Positions 28,879-36,982 of a stretch of DNA of 64,000 bases are shown piece after piece; the stretch's first letter is position 1, and the number at the start of each line of letters is the position of its first letter. Source of the DNA: Hyphomicrobiales bacterium (GTDB lineage Bacteria > Pseudomonadota > Alphaproteobacteria > Rhizobiales > Xanthobacteraceae); contig JAKFVL010000006.1 of NCBI GenBank assembly GCA_021732215.1, forward strand, positions 310,001 to 374,000, written 5' to 3'. The position numbers were made by a program, and so were the translations under genes. The notes under the pieces were generated by a model, which saw only the letters and a list, made by a program, of their open reading frames with translations, was not told where the DNA came from and searched no databases.

Positions 28879-28968
28879 TCTCCGCACATGGCCGAATGCG
28901 GCTTCGGGCGTTGACAGCCTTGCCGCCGCCGCGCCTCATGAGACGATATCAATCGGAATATCCAGCGC

Positions 28969-29358
28969 ATGATTGCGGGGCTTTGCGTTATCCTCATTTG
29001 TCAGCTGGCAGGCGAAGCCATCGTGCGTGCATTGGGCGTCCCCGTACCGGGTCCGGTGCTCGGGTTGCTGTTCATGCTGCTGCTGTTGCTGCTGCGGGAT
29101 CGGTTTCCGTCCGCTGCGTTCGGGCCGCTCAAGGGTGACGCCGTCGTCGGCGTCGCGCGGGGATTGCTTGCAAATCTGTCGCTGCTGTTCATCCCGGCCG
29201 GCGTCGGCATTGTCCAGCTCATCAATGTGCTGCTTGAGCACGGCTGGGCCATCGTCGTCGCTCTCGCCGTGTCGGTCGTCGCGACGCTTTTCATCACGGC
29301 GGGTACATTTCTGATCGTCAGCAGGCTGATGAAGCGGCGTGCGAGTCGCGCCTCATGA
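28969..29358 (+). CDS. lrgA: CidA/LrgA-family holin-like protein
   Basis: A 129-residue membrane protein with four helices. The tract VPVPGPVLGLLFMLLLLLLR and the SLLFIPAGVGIVQ segment are signatures of the family. LrgA/CidA proteins are holin-like and are linked to murein hydrolase export, cell lysis or pyruvate transport. The stop overlaps the start of the LrgB gene (ATGA), the normal arrangement of the pair. Confidence 0.9.
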   Translation: MIAGLCVILICQLAGEAIVRALGVPVPGPVLGLLFMLLLLLLRDRFPSAAFGPLKGDAVVGVARGLLANLSLLFIPAGVGIVQLINVLLEHGWAIVVALAVSVVATLFITAGTFLIVSRLMKRRASRAS

Positions 29359-30077
29359 CCCAGCCGCCGTTCTCGCTGTGGGTCTACCTGTCGCAGACGC
29401 CGCTGTTGTGGCTGACGATCACCCTTTTCGTGTACGTCATCGCCGATGCGCTTTCTCGCGCGACCAGCCGTCATCCACTGGCAAACCCGGTGCTGCATTC
29501 GATCTGGATTCTTGCGGCATTCCTGTGGCTGACCGGGACTCGCTACGAAACCTATTTCAGCGGTGCGCAGTTCGTTCACTTTCTGCTTGGTCCCGCGACT
29601 GTGGCGCTCGCGATTCCGCTTTACGAGAATCGCAAGGCCGTGATGGCCGCGATCCTGCCCATGCTGGCCGCGCTGGTCGTCGGCAGCGTGTCGGCGATCG
29701 GTTCGGTGGTGTTGCTGGCCGAAGCGATGGGCCTGCCGCGAAACGTCGTGCTGTCGCTTGCGCCAAAATCGGTCACCGCGGGGGTCGCCATGGGCATCAG
29801 CGAGTCGCTGAGCGCAAGCCCGGCGCTGACCGCGGTTGCCACCGTGCTCACGGGGATCATGGGGGCGATCGTGGTCACACCGATGATGAATCGTCTGGGC
29901 ATCACGGACTTCCGCGCGCGTGGTTTTGCGGCGGGGTTGGCGTCGCACGGCATCGGCACCGCGCGTGCATTTCAGGTCGATGAGGTTGCGGGCGTGTTCG
30001 CCGGCATTGCGATGAGTCTGAACGCACTGGTCACCTCGCTGCTGGTGCCTGTTGCGGTGACGCTGTTGCTGAAGTGA
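29355..30077 (+). CDS. lrgB: LrgB-family membrane protein
   Basis: A 240-residue polytopic membrane protein, partner of LrgA. Family signatures are LGPATVALAIPLYENR, APKSVTAGVAMGISE and the C-terminal LASHGIGTARAFQVDEVAGVFAGIAMSLNAL. It forms a two-gene operon with the preceding gene and is closed by a hairpin. Roles reported for the family include control of lysis and transport of small organic acids; which applies here is unknown. Confidence 0.92.
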   Translation: MTQPPFSLWVYLSQTPLLWLTITLFVYVIADALSRATSRHPLANPVLHSIWILAAFLWLTGTRYETYFSGAQFVHFLLGPATVALAIPLYENRKAVMAAILPMLAALVVGSVSAIGSVVLLAEAMGLPRNVVLSLAPKSVTAGVAMGISESLSASPALTAVATVLTGIMGAIVVTPMMNRLGITDFRARGFAAGLASHGIGTARAFQVDEVAGVFAGIAMSLNALVTSLLVPVAVTLLLK

Positions 30078-30084
30078 AACAAGA

Positions 30085-30106
30085 CAGGCCGCTCGAAAGC
30101 GGCCTG
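30085..30106. terminator. Terminator hairpin after lrgAB
   Basis: CAGGCCGCT and AGCGGCCTG form a nine-bp stem with a CGAA tetraloop, eight bases after the lrgB stop and near the 3' end of the convergent small gene. The T-rich tail is poor. Confidence 0.65.
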
Positions 30107-30137
30107 CCGGTCTTGAAATGTCAGCCAATGATGATTG

Positions 30138-30341
30138 TTAGCCCTTGGCGTCCTGGGTGAGCTTGTTCCAGCTTTCCCGGGTGCGGGTCTTCAGAATCTC
30201 CCAGTCAGCCGCAGCCACGTCCCAGTTTACAATGGTGCGGGCATTGGCTGTTGTGGTGCTGCTGGTCGATGCCGAGTCATAGGCATACACGAATACGACA
30301 GTCAGGAGCGCGCCAAGAATCATTCCGAAAAAAGTGCGCAT
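30138..30341 (-). CDS. Small membrane-anchored hypothetical protein
   Basis: A 67-residue protein with one N-terminal helix (FFGMILGALLTVVFVYAY) and a short polar domain of about 45 residues ending RTRESWNKLTQDAKG. GGAGG lies eight bases before the ATG, which supports expression. Function is unknown. It converges with lrgB. Confidence 0.65.
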   Translation of the reverse strand: MRTFFGMILGALLTVVFVYAYDSASTSSTTTANARTIVNWDVAAADWEILKTRTRESWNKLTQDAKG

Positions 30342-30658
30342 CGATGAATCCTCCGTTCGGCGCATGATCGCAATGACCATGCCGCTGAATTACAGGGTAA
30401 GTGAATTCCAGGGTAAGAACGCCGCTGCGGTGCGAAAGTTCCTCGTGGCGGAATGCTTTCAGCGACGCATCGCTGCGACTGGCTTTTGCTGCAACCGCGA
30501 GCGCCGCGAAAATTCGAATCAACCGTCAGAATTCAATGGCGAAAAGTCGCACTGCTTTCATAATGCGATGGTCGCATATCGTGTCTCATACTTTTTCTGA
30601 TCGAAACCAACAAGCAATCGGGCATCAGTCAACGATGCCGTTCAAGGGAGGACGATCG
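30342..30658. other. Divergent promoter region without a supported gene
   Basis: About 317 bases between the small membrane protein and the cyclase-family gene. A plus-strand frame is open across part of it, but its translation is basic and irregular and it simply runs into the cyclase frame. No repeat or RNA was recognised. Confidence 0.4.
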
Positions 30659-31591
30659 ATGCTGAAGACAATCGCGTCTGGTGTATCCGCAGTACTGCTG
30701 ATGGCTGTCCCGGCCGTTGCGCAGGACTGGACCAAATCGAAATGGGGGCCGAACGACGAGATCGGCGCAGCCAATTACATGACCCCCGAACTCGTGGTGA
30801 AGGCTGCCTCGCTCGTGAAGACCGGCAAGACTTACGCGCTCGGCATCGCGGTCGACTCGAAAACCCCGGCATATCCGCCGCGCGCCTTCAAGATCACGGT
30901 GGTTCAGCCCGGTCAGGCCGGCATCCCGGGTCTGGGGCCGAGCAAGACCACATACAACGATGACATCATCGAGGGATGGGTCGGCGTTGGCAGCCAGCTC
31001 GATGGGCTCGGTCATATCGGCGTCGAGCACGTCTACTACAACGGGAACAAGCTCGCCGACTTCGCCGATCCGACGGGCCTGAAGAAGCTCGGCATCGAAA
31101 AGGTGCCGCCGATCGTTGCGCGCGGCGTGCTGCTCGACATGGCTGCGCATTACGGCACCGATGTCGTCAAGGAAGGCACGGCCTTCAACGTGAAGGAGAT
31201 CGAAGAGGTAGCCAAGAAGCAGGGCGTTGAAATCCGTCAGGGCGACGTGGTTCTGTTTCATACCGGCTGGGTCAGCCTGATCGGCAAGGACGACAAGCGC
31301 TACAATTCGGGTGAGCCCGGTCTGGGTGTGGAAGGCGCCAAGTATCTTATTGGCAAAGGCGTTGTGGCGGTCGGCGCCGATACGTGGGGCCTTGAGGTGC
31401 TGCCGTTCGAATCCAAGAACATCTTCGAGGTGCATCAGATTCTGCTGGCGATGAACGGCACCTACATTCTGGAAAACATGGACACGGCAGAACTCGCCAA
31501 GGACAAGGCCTACGAATTCCTGTTCGTGCTCGGCCAGCCGCGGTTCAAGGGAGCGGTGCAAAGCATGATCAATCCGATAGCGATCCGCTGA
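30659..31591 (+). CDS. Exported cyclase-family metal-dependent hydrolase
   Basis: A 310-residue protein with a signal peptide (SGVSAVLLMAVPAVAQ) and the cyclase/kynurenine formamidase-like fold. SQLDGLGHIGVEHVYYNG holds the Asp and His of the metal-binding D-x3-H type motif, and VVLFHTGW and VGADTWGLEVLP are further family segments. Members hydrolyse cyclic amides, imides or lactones. GGGAGG lies upstream of the ATG at 30659. A strong terminator follows, so it is a single-gene unit. The substrate is unknown. Confidence 0.83.
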   Translation: MLKTIASGVSAVLLMAVPAVAQDWTKSKWGPNDEIGAANYMTPELVVKAASLVKTGKTYALGIAVDSKTPAYPPRAFKITVVQPGQAGIPGLGPSKTTYNDDIIEGWVGVGSQLDGLGHIGVEHVYYNGNKLADFADPTGLKKLGIEKVPPIVARGVLLDMAAHYGTDVVKEGTAFNVKEIEEVAKKQGVEIRQGDVVLFHTGWVSLIGKDDKRYNSGEPGLGVEGAKYLIGKGVVAVGADTWGLEVLPFESKNIFEVHQILLAMNGTYILENMDTAELAKDKAYEFLFVLGQPRFKGAVQSMINPIAIR

Positions 31592-31621
31592 TCGGGATTC
31601 CGAAAGGCAATCTTGTTACGA

Positions 31622-31650
31622 AATGGCCGGGGCATCGCCCGGCCATTTTT
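31622..31650 (+). terminator. Rho-independent terminator of the cyclase-family gene
   Basis: AATGGCCGGG and CCCGGCCATT form a 10-bp stem with a six-base loop, followed by further Ts and CGTTT. Confidence 0.88.
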
Positions 31651-31653
31651 CGT

Positions 31654-31824
31654 TTATCTCGACCGAATTCGCCTGCGGACATCGAACGGGTCGATCCGGC
31701 GCAAGATGTCCTTGCGCACGCGCCACTGCTCGAGCGACCAGAATGCCCAGATCAACAGAACGGCGAGTACAATCGCGTTTCCGATAAAAAGAAAAGTCAT
31801 CGTTGCTTTGCTGAAATCGGCCAT
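31654..31824 (-). CDS. Small membrane hypothetical protein
   Basis: A 56-residue protein with one helix (MTFLFIGNAIVLAVLLIWAFW) and a basic C-terminal tail (RVRKDILRRIDPFDVRRR). GGGGAG lies upstream of the ATG. The positive tail would face the cytoplasm. Function is unknown. It sits between the cyclase terminator and the HNH gene. Confidence 0.55.
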   Translation of the reverse strand: MADFSKATMTFLFIGNAIVLAVLLIWAFWSLEQWRVRKDILRRIDPFDVRRRIRSR

Positions 31825-31952
31825 GCCCTGCTGCTCCCCGCGCCAGAATTGACCTGCCGGGATCATAACGAGCAAAGGACATGCCAAAGAATGCGGCGTA
31901 GCATCGCGGATGGCCGGGCAATGCCGCCGTTGCGGGCGCCGGCAATCCGGCT

Positions 31953-32510
31953 TTACGGATCGAGCTCGGTGTCCCAGTAAAGATAGTCGAGCCAGCTATC
32001 GTGAAGGTAGTTGGGCGGAAACAGCCGGCCGTTGCGATGAAGCTGATGCACCGTCGGCGCGAACGGATGCTGACGCGGATACATCCGCGCTTGCGCCACC
32101 GTCATGTTGCCCTTGCGCAGGTTGCACGGCGAGCAAGCGGCGACGACATTTTCCCACGTCGTCTGTCCGCCCTTCGAGCGCGGCAGGATGTGATCGAAGG
32201 TGAGATCGTCCTGCGAATGGCAATACTGGCAGGTGAAGCGGTCGCGCAGGAAAACGTTGAACCGGGTGAAGGCGGGATGCGTCGTCGGCTTCACGAACGA
32301 CTTGAGCGACACCACGCTCGGCAGCAGCATTTCGAAAGAGGGGCTGTGGACCGCCTGATCGTAGTTCGCGACGATATTGACGCGGTCGAGGAACACCGCC
32401 TTGATCGCGTCTTGCCACGACCACAGCGAGAGCGGGTAGTAACTGAGCGGGCGGAAGTCCGCGTTCAGGACCAGCGCCGGCCAACCGCCGTTAGGGACAT
32501 GTGCGTTCAA
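31953..32510 (-). CDS. HNH endonuclease family protein
   Basis: A 185-residue protein with a C-terminal HNH nuclease domain. Zinc-binding pairs are Cys94/Cys97 (CQYC) and Cys126/Cys129 (CSPC). The catalytic DH is Asp106-His107 (TFDHILP), with Asn121 and Asn130 completing the motif. The N-terminal half (WPALVLNADFRPLSYYPLSLWSWQDAIKAVF) is the conserved companion region of a widespread chromosomal HNH family of unknown role. No restriction or phage genes are adjacent, so it is probably a housekeeping nuclease. Confidence 0.87.
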   Translation of the reverse strand: MNAHVPNGGWPALVLNADFRPLSYYPLSLWSWQDAIKAVFLDRVNIVANYDQAVHSPSFEMLLPSVVSLKSFVKPTTHPAFTRFNVFLRDRFTCQYCHSQDDLTFDHILPRSKGGQTTWENVVAACSPCNLRKGNMTVAQARMYPRQHPFAPTVHQLHRNGRLFPPNYLHDSWLDYLYWDTELDP

Positions 32511-32712
32511 GTAACGCTCCCGGCCTCCAGTTATGCCGCCGAAGCAGCTACCGGCTCACATACTACAGGCAGCGTGACGGCATTGTGAAGAGGCATAGGT
32601 CCGGCGTATGCGCGCGTTTCATGCGGCAAGCCACGGCGCCATCGACAAAATGAGCCAGGAAGAAGGCTCACGCGGCCGTGTGTTGGCTTCCCGCTTCCCG
32701 CCTCTTGTGCTG

Positions 32713-33444
32713 TCAGGATGCTTTGATTGGTTTTTCCCGCAGCCGCTTTTGCGCGGACGTTGTGACTTGGCGGCCGGAGATGGGCTTCGTTGCCGGCTTC
32801 GCCGCAATCGCACCCTCGCGCCGTTTCACCGCATGATAGTAAGCCCACCACAGGTGCGCGGCAGCTCCGCGCATCGGCCGCCAGATGTCCGCGAGCGGGC
32901 CCATCTGCTTCACGGTCGGACGAGCCTTGAGGCCAAGGCCTATTCGCATCGCTTCCTGAATCGCAAGGTCGCCCGCGGGCCATGCATCGCCGTGGCCCAG
33001 ACAAAACAGCAAGTAGATATCCGCGGTCCACGGTCCGATGCCATGGAGTTGCGTCAGCGTATGATGTGAGGCGTCTGCATCCTGCTCGGCCAGCACATCG
33101 AGATTGAGCCGCTCGGCGGCGAGTTCGCGGGCGATGATCTTCAGCGTCTTGATTTTCGCCGCCGACAGTCCGAGCCGCCCGAGCTTGTCGGTGCGTGCCG
33201 CCTTGAGAGCGTCGTGATGAAACGGATCGAACGCAGCACTTACCCGCCCCCAGATCGCCGCCGCTGCAGTTGTGGAAAGCTGCTGGCCGCAGACGATCGC
33301 CGCCAGCCCGGCGAATCCAGGTTCGCGTTGCCGTAACGCCGGCATGCCGGCGATCTCCATCACGGGAACCAGCCGCGGGTCGAGCCTGAGCAGCGCCGCC
33401 AGCGCGTCTTCCAGATCGGCTTGCGTTTTGAGACGAATGGTCAT
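32713..33444 (-). CDS. DNA-3-methyladenine glycosylase II (AlkA type)
   Basis: A 243-residue HhH-GPD base-excision enzyme that removes alkylated purines. The helix-hairpin-helix LTQLHGIGPWTADIYLLF covers about 130-147. The catalytic aspartate is Asp159 in WPAGDLAIQEA. The N-terminal half holds AGLAAIVCGQQLSTTAAAAIWGR, typical of the fold. About 30 basic residues at the C terminus extend past the domain. It is divergent from the gluQ-type gene with 37 bases between them. The gap 32511-32712 on its 3' side shows no gene. Confidence 0.87.
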   Translation of the reverse strand: MTIRLKTQADLEDALAALLRLDPRLVPVMEIAGMPALRQREPGFAGLAAIVCGQQLSTTAAAAIWGRVSAAFDPFHHDALKAARTDKLGRLGLSAAKIKTLKIIARELAAERLNLDVLAEQDADASHHTLTQLHGIGPWTADIYLLFCLGHGDAWPAGDLAIQEAMRIGLGLKARPTVKQMGPLADIWRPMRGAAAHLWWAYYHAVKRREGAIAAKPATKPISGRQVTTSAQKRLREKPIKAS

Positions 33445-33481
33445 CGGTGTCTAGGATCAGCACGTCTGTTAAAGAGTATCA

Positions 33482-34360
33482 ATGCCGCCACCCGTTTTCC
33501 GATTTGCCCCCAGTCCGAATGGCTATCTGCATCTCGGCCATGCGCGCTCGGCGTTGCTGAACTTCGATCTGGCGCGGGCGAGTGGCGGGCGGTTTCTGTT
33601 GCGGATCGAGGATATCGATACCGCGCGCTGCCGCCCGGAATTTGAGGCTGCAATCTGCGAGGATCTCGACTGGCTAGGGCTGTCGTGGGAGCGCCCGGTA
33701 CGGCGGCAGTCGGAGCATTTCGATCTGTATCGCGAGGCGCTGTCGCGGCTCGATCGCGAAGGACTGCTTTACAAGAGTTTTGAAAGTCGGGCAGAAATCG
33801 CGCGCCTCGTTGCACAGCGCGATGCGCTCGGCAGATGGCCGCGCGATCCCGATGGCGCGCCGCTTTATCCCGGCGCGGGCGCGGCGCAATCCACCTCGGA
33901 ACAGGAGCGGCTTGAGCAATCCGGATTGCCATTTGCGTTACGCCTCAAAGTTGAAGCCGCGATGCATCGCGCCCGTCATCTCATCTGGACCGAACAAGGC
34001 GAGGGTCCGCAGGGCGAAACCGGAATGGTTGCGGCGCAGCCGCAGGTGTGGGGTGACGTCGTTCTCGGCCGTAAGGAAACACCAGCCAGTTACCATCTGT
34101 CGGTGGTCGTCGACGATGCGCTGCAAGGGGTGACCCATGTGGTGCGGGGGCAGGACCTTTTCTGGGCCACCAGCGTCCACCGGCTGTTGCAGCGGCTGCT
34201 CGGCCTGCCGGAGCCGGTTTACCAGCACCACGCGCTGGTGCGCGACGCAAGCGGAGCAAAGCTCGCAAAATCGAGCCAGTCGACGGCGCTTCGCGCATTG
34301 CGAGCAGAAGGTTTTTCTCCTGCTGATGTCCGCCGAATGGCCGGCGCCGAAGCCGGTTGA
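33482..34360 (+). CDS. gluQ: Glutamyl-Q tRNA(Asp) synthetase
   Basis: A 292-residue class I aminoacyl-tRNA synthetase paralog lacking the anticodon-binding domain. It attaches glutamate to queuosine in tRNA-Asp. The start FRFAPSPNGYLHLGHARSALLNF contains the HIGH-type signature (HLGH). IEDIDTARCRPEF is the glutamate-binding stretch, and KLAKSSQS replaces KMSKS. The cysteines of the zinc site seen in E. coli are absent, as in many alphaproteobacterial forms. Length fits GluQ-RS rather than full GluRS. Confidence 0.92.
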   Translation: MPPPVFRFAPSPNGYLHLGHARSALLNFDLARASGGRFLLRIEDIDTARCRPEFEAAICEDLDWLGLSWERPVRRQSEHFDLYREALSRLDREGLLYKSFESRAEIARLVAQRDALGRWPRDPDGAPLYPGAGAAQSTSEQERLEQSGLPFALRLKVEAAMHRARHLIWTEQGEGPQGETGMVAAQPQVWGDVVLGRKETPASYHLSVVVDDALQGVTHVVRGQDLFWATSVHRLLQRLLGLPEPVYQHHALVRDASGAKLAKSSQSTALRALRAEGFSPADVRRMAGAEAG

Positions 34361-34421
34361 CGGTAATGCCAACGGCGTGACTCGCGCATGAGCCCCTGCC
34401 ATGATGGCGAATGGGGGAATC

Positions 34422-35687
34422 ATGGCGGCGAAATCGCGTCTCAAACGCAAAGCCAGCGCGCGAAAGACAACAGCGAAGCCGCGTGGCCGCAAGCCCAAAA
34501 CTGCGCTGAAAAAGGCCATCTCCCGCCGCCGTTCAAAAGCCGCGTCCGCCTCGAGGCAGAACGTTGTGGAAGCCGCGCTCGCCGCTTTCGCGCACGAAGT
34601 CCGCACGCCCCTGACGGGGATACTTGCGGTCAGCGATCTGCTCGCGACCTCAGAACTCGACGAACGCGAACGCCGCTGGGTCGACACCATCAAGGCCGGC
34701 GCCGAGCATCTCGCCGGGCTTGCGACCCTGTTCGTCGATGCAGCGCGCAACGGCCGCGCCGGGCTCGGCGTGCGGCAGGATTTTTTCGATCTCGGCGCGC
34801 TGGCGCGGATCGCTGGCGATTCGCTGGCGGGACGCGCCGCAGCGAAGGGACTTCGCGCGTCGATTTCGATTTCGGACAGTCTGCCGGCGTTCGCGATCGG
34901 CGACCAAATTCGGCTTCGGGCGGCGCTGGAAAACCTGATCGACAATGCCGTGAAGTTCACCGAGCGCGGCGAGGTCGCGCTGACGGCGACGTCAAACCGC
35001 GGCAGCGGCGGCCGCATCGTGCTGACGTTCACGATCTCCGACAGCGGAATCGGATTGTCGCTGGCCGAAATCAAACGGCTGTTCCGGCCGTTCTCGCAAG
35101 CCAATGTAACGATCGTGTCGCGTTTCGGCGGCGCCGGTCTCGGCCTGTCGTCGGTCAAGCAGATTGCCCGCGCGATGGGCGGCGATATCGTCGCGGCGTC
35201 GCGGCCGGACGGCGGGACGTCGTTTACACTGACGGTGATGGTCAAGCACGCCGAATTGCCGGACGCCCCATTCGCGACAACCGACAGGCGCTCCGGTCCC
35301 TCGGCAGGTTTGCGCATCCTCAGCGTCGAAGACAATCCGTTCGGCCGCGTGGTGCTGAATGCGATTCTCAACGAACTTGGCCACACCACGGAATTCATCG
35401 GCCGCGGCGAGGCGGCAGCGGAGCGCGTTGCCGCCGGCGATTTCGACGTGGTGCTGATGGATATGGTGCTGCCCGGCATCAATGGCGTCGAGGCGATCCG
35501 GCAGGTGCGGGCGCTTCGAGGCCCTCAGCGGCGCGTCGCCGTGATCGGCGTCTCCGGCCGCAACAGCGATGAGGTCCAGGCGCTTGCCGCCGGCGCCGAT
35601 GCGTTTCTGGTCAAACCAGTGAGTCCGCGCTCATTGGCGGCGACGCTTCTGGCTGCGACCCGCCGGGCGACTTCCGCGACTTCATGA
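34422..35687 (+). CDS. Soluble hybrid histidine kinase with basic N-terminal tail
   Basis: A 421-residue kinase without membrane helices or PAS/GAF sensor. Residues 1-45 are rich in Lys/Arg and contain KPRGRKPK, which resembles an AT-hook. The dimerisation domain has His58 in FAHEVRTPL. ATPase motifs are NLIDNAVKFTE (N box), DSGIGL and FGGAGLGLS (G boxes). A C-terminal receiver domain has the acceptor Asp347 (LMDMVLPG) and Lys in FLVKPVS. GGGGGA precedes the ATG at 34422; ATG 34401 is another option. Its 3' end overlaps the convergent gene by 77 bases. Confidence 0.88.
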   Translation: MAAKSRLKRKASARKTTAKPRGRKPKTALKKAISRRRSKAASASRQNVVEAALAAFAHEVRTPLTGILAVSDLLATSELDERERRWVDTIKAGAEHLAGLATLFVDAARNGRAGLGVRQDFFDLGALARIAGDSLAGRAAAKGLRASISISDSLPAFAIGDQIRLRAALENLIDNAVKFTERGEVALTATSNRGSGGRIVLTFTISDSGIGLSLAEIKRLFRPFSQANVTIVSRFGGAGLGLSSVKQIARAMGGDIVAASRPDGGTSFTLTVMVKHAELPDAPFATTDRRSGPSAGLRILSVEDNPFGRVVLNAILNELGHTTEFIGRGEAAAERVAAGDFDVVLMDMVLPGINGVEAIRQVRALRGPQRRVAVIGVSGRNSDEVQALAAGADAFLVKPVSPRSLAATLLAATRRATSATS

Positions 35688-36504
35688 TCGCCGCGTTGAG
35701 CTCGCCGCCATAAACGAAGATCGCCGCGATGAAGTAGAGAAACACCAGTGCGATCATCACCGATGCGAGACCGGCATAGGTGGTGACGTAGTTTTCAGCG
35801 AAACGTGCCAGATATTCGCCGAACACCATGCCCGAGATCAGCGAAGCCACCATCGTCACGACGATGCCCGGCAGGATTTGCATGAAGCTCCGCCGCCCCG
35901 CCGGCAGCCATGCATGCACCATGAAGAGCGCCGCGATCAGAGAGACGATCGCAATGGCATAGCGCGCGATTTCGAGCAGGCTCTCGTTGGATTCGACTCT
36001 CAGCGGAATATAACGCCGCGCCGCTGCGATCAGCAGCGGCCCGAGCACGATGAGAAACGCAAGCGCGAGCGAAGCCATCGCCGCCACCAGCGTGTAGCCG
36101 ATCGATTCCAGCCGCAGCCAGTACCAGCTTCGCGGCTCGGTCACGCCATAAGCGCGGTTCAGCGCGACGCGCAGGCTTTCGATGCCGTTCGATGCGAAAT
36201 AGATCGCAAGCGCAACGCCGACGGTGAGTGCCTGACCGCTGGCGCCGGTCAGGACGTTGTGAATTTCTCCGGACAATGCATTGGCCACCTGTTGCGGCCA
36301 GGTCTCCAGCATCAGCTCGACGGCCTGATCGGCCAGTTGCTGGCTGCCGAAGAAACCGGCAAGCGATGTCATCACGATCAGGAACGGAAACAGCGCCATC
36401 AGGGCGGACAGCGCGATATGGCTTGCGATTGCCCAGCCGTCGTCGGCGAGGAAGGCATAGAAGGCGTCCAGCCCAACGTCGAAAACGTAGCGGATTTGCT
36501 TCAC
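35611..36504 (-). CDS. YihY/BrkB-family inner-membrane protein
   Basis: A 297-residue membrane protein with six helices. Signatures of the family are ASHIALSALMALFPFLIVMTSLAGFFG near the start, YFASNGIESLRVALNRAYGV in the middle, and YAGLASVMIALVFLYFIAAIFVYGGELNA near the end. The family was once called ribonuclease BN in error; its function is not settled. The last 25 codons overlap the kinase gene on the other strand, so read-through transcripts would be antisense to each other. Confidence 0.9.
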   Translation of the reverse strand: MKQIRYVFDVGLDAFYAFLADDGWAIASHIALSALMALFPFLIVMTSLAGFFGSQQLADQAVELMLETWPQQVANALSGEIHNVLTGASGQALTVGVALAIYFASNGIESLRVALNRAYGVTEPRSWYWLRLESIGYTLVAAMASLALAFLIVLGPLLIAAARRYIPLRVESNESLLEIARYAIAIVSLIAALFMVHAWLPAGRRSFMQILPGIVVTMVASLISGMVFGEYLARFAENYVTTYAGLASVMIALVFLYFIAAIFVYGGELNAAIMKSRKSPGGSQPEASPPMSADSLV

Positions 36505-36636
36505 CGTTCCCCCGGACCGCGGCAGTCGCTTTGCAAAATATACGGCAGCTTGGTGGCGGACGCCAACGCGAACGTGCCCGGCGCGGACAGCGTCGTGTTA
36601 TGGCATCCCCGTGCTGCCGGTGTTATGTAAGCGGCC

Positions 36637-36837
36637 ATGGGCTCGGTTCTCTCCACCATCATTCTTCCTCTCGCAGTCGGCGCGGTTGCTGTGGTGCTCG
36701 TTCTCGGCCTGCTCAACATGATGCGGGGGGGCTCGCCAAATACGTCGCAGCGGCTGATGCGGTTGCGTGTGTTATTGCAGTTCGTCGCCATCGTGATCGC
36801 GATGCTCGCGGTCTGGGTGCTCGGTGGCCGGAACTAG
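36637..36837 (+). CDS. Twin-transmembrane HIG1-domain protein
   Basis: A 66-residue protein with two helices (IILPLAVGAVAVVLVLGLLNMM and LLQFVAIVIAMLAVWVLGG) joined by RGGSPNTSQRLMRLRV, the loop typical of the hypoxia-induced gene 1 family. In mitochondria and alphaproteobacteria such proteins associate with cytochrome oxidase. The TAG stop codon is the first part of a CTAG repeat element (36834-36891). Confidence 0.82.
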   Translation: MGSVLSTIILPLAVGAVAVVLVLGLLNMMRGGSPNTSQRLMRLRVLLQFVAIVIAMLAVWVLGGRN

Positions 36838-36891
36838 TGGTCGGATTCTAACCTTCGCATCCCGTTTTCGGAAGCAAACCCGCCGCACTAG
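36834..36891 (+). repeat. Double-hairpin CTAG element, internally deleted copy A5
   Basis: The first 25 bases match hairpin 1 of the full element with two changes. The rest of the element is missing down to a final GCACTAG, so it keeps CTAG at both ends. The stop codon of the HIG1-like gene lies in its first tetramer. Confidence 0.7.
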
Positions 36892-36908
36892 GACGTGCTC
36901 GTTTTTTC

Positions 36909-36980
36909 GGGCATGATCCGGTCAGGAATCGTTAGTCCGTCCCGGCTCGAGCCCGGGACAAGCATTTCGGGATCATACCC
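36909..36980. repeat. Diverged CATGATC palindrome upstream of the cobalamin adenosyltransferase gene
   Basis: Outer arms GGGCATGATCC and GGGATCATACCC enclose an inner dyad, GTCCCGGCTC / GAGCCCGGGAC (36939-36959). The element ends two bases before the next start codon, so that gene has no classical ribosome site. Confidence 0.6.
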
Positions 36981-36982
36981 TG

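Noticed and set aside
30401-30658. An N-terminal extension of the cyclase-family protein
   Set aside because: The extension is basic and irregular, while the internal ATG at 30659 has a strong ribosome site and starts a proper signal peptide.
31953-32510. HNH protein as part of a restriction or homing system
   Set aside because: It has the conserved N-terminal half of a common chromosomal family and no methyltransferase, intron or phage context.
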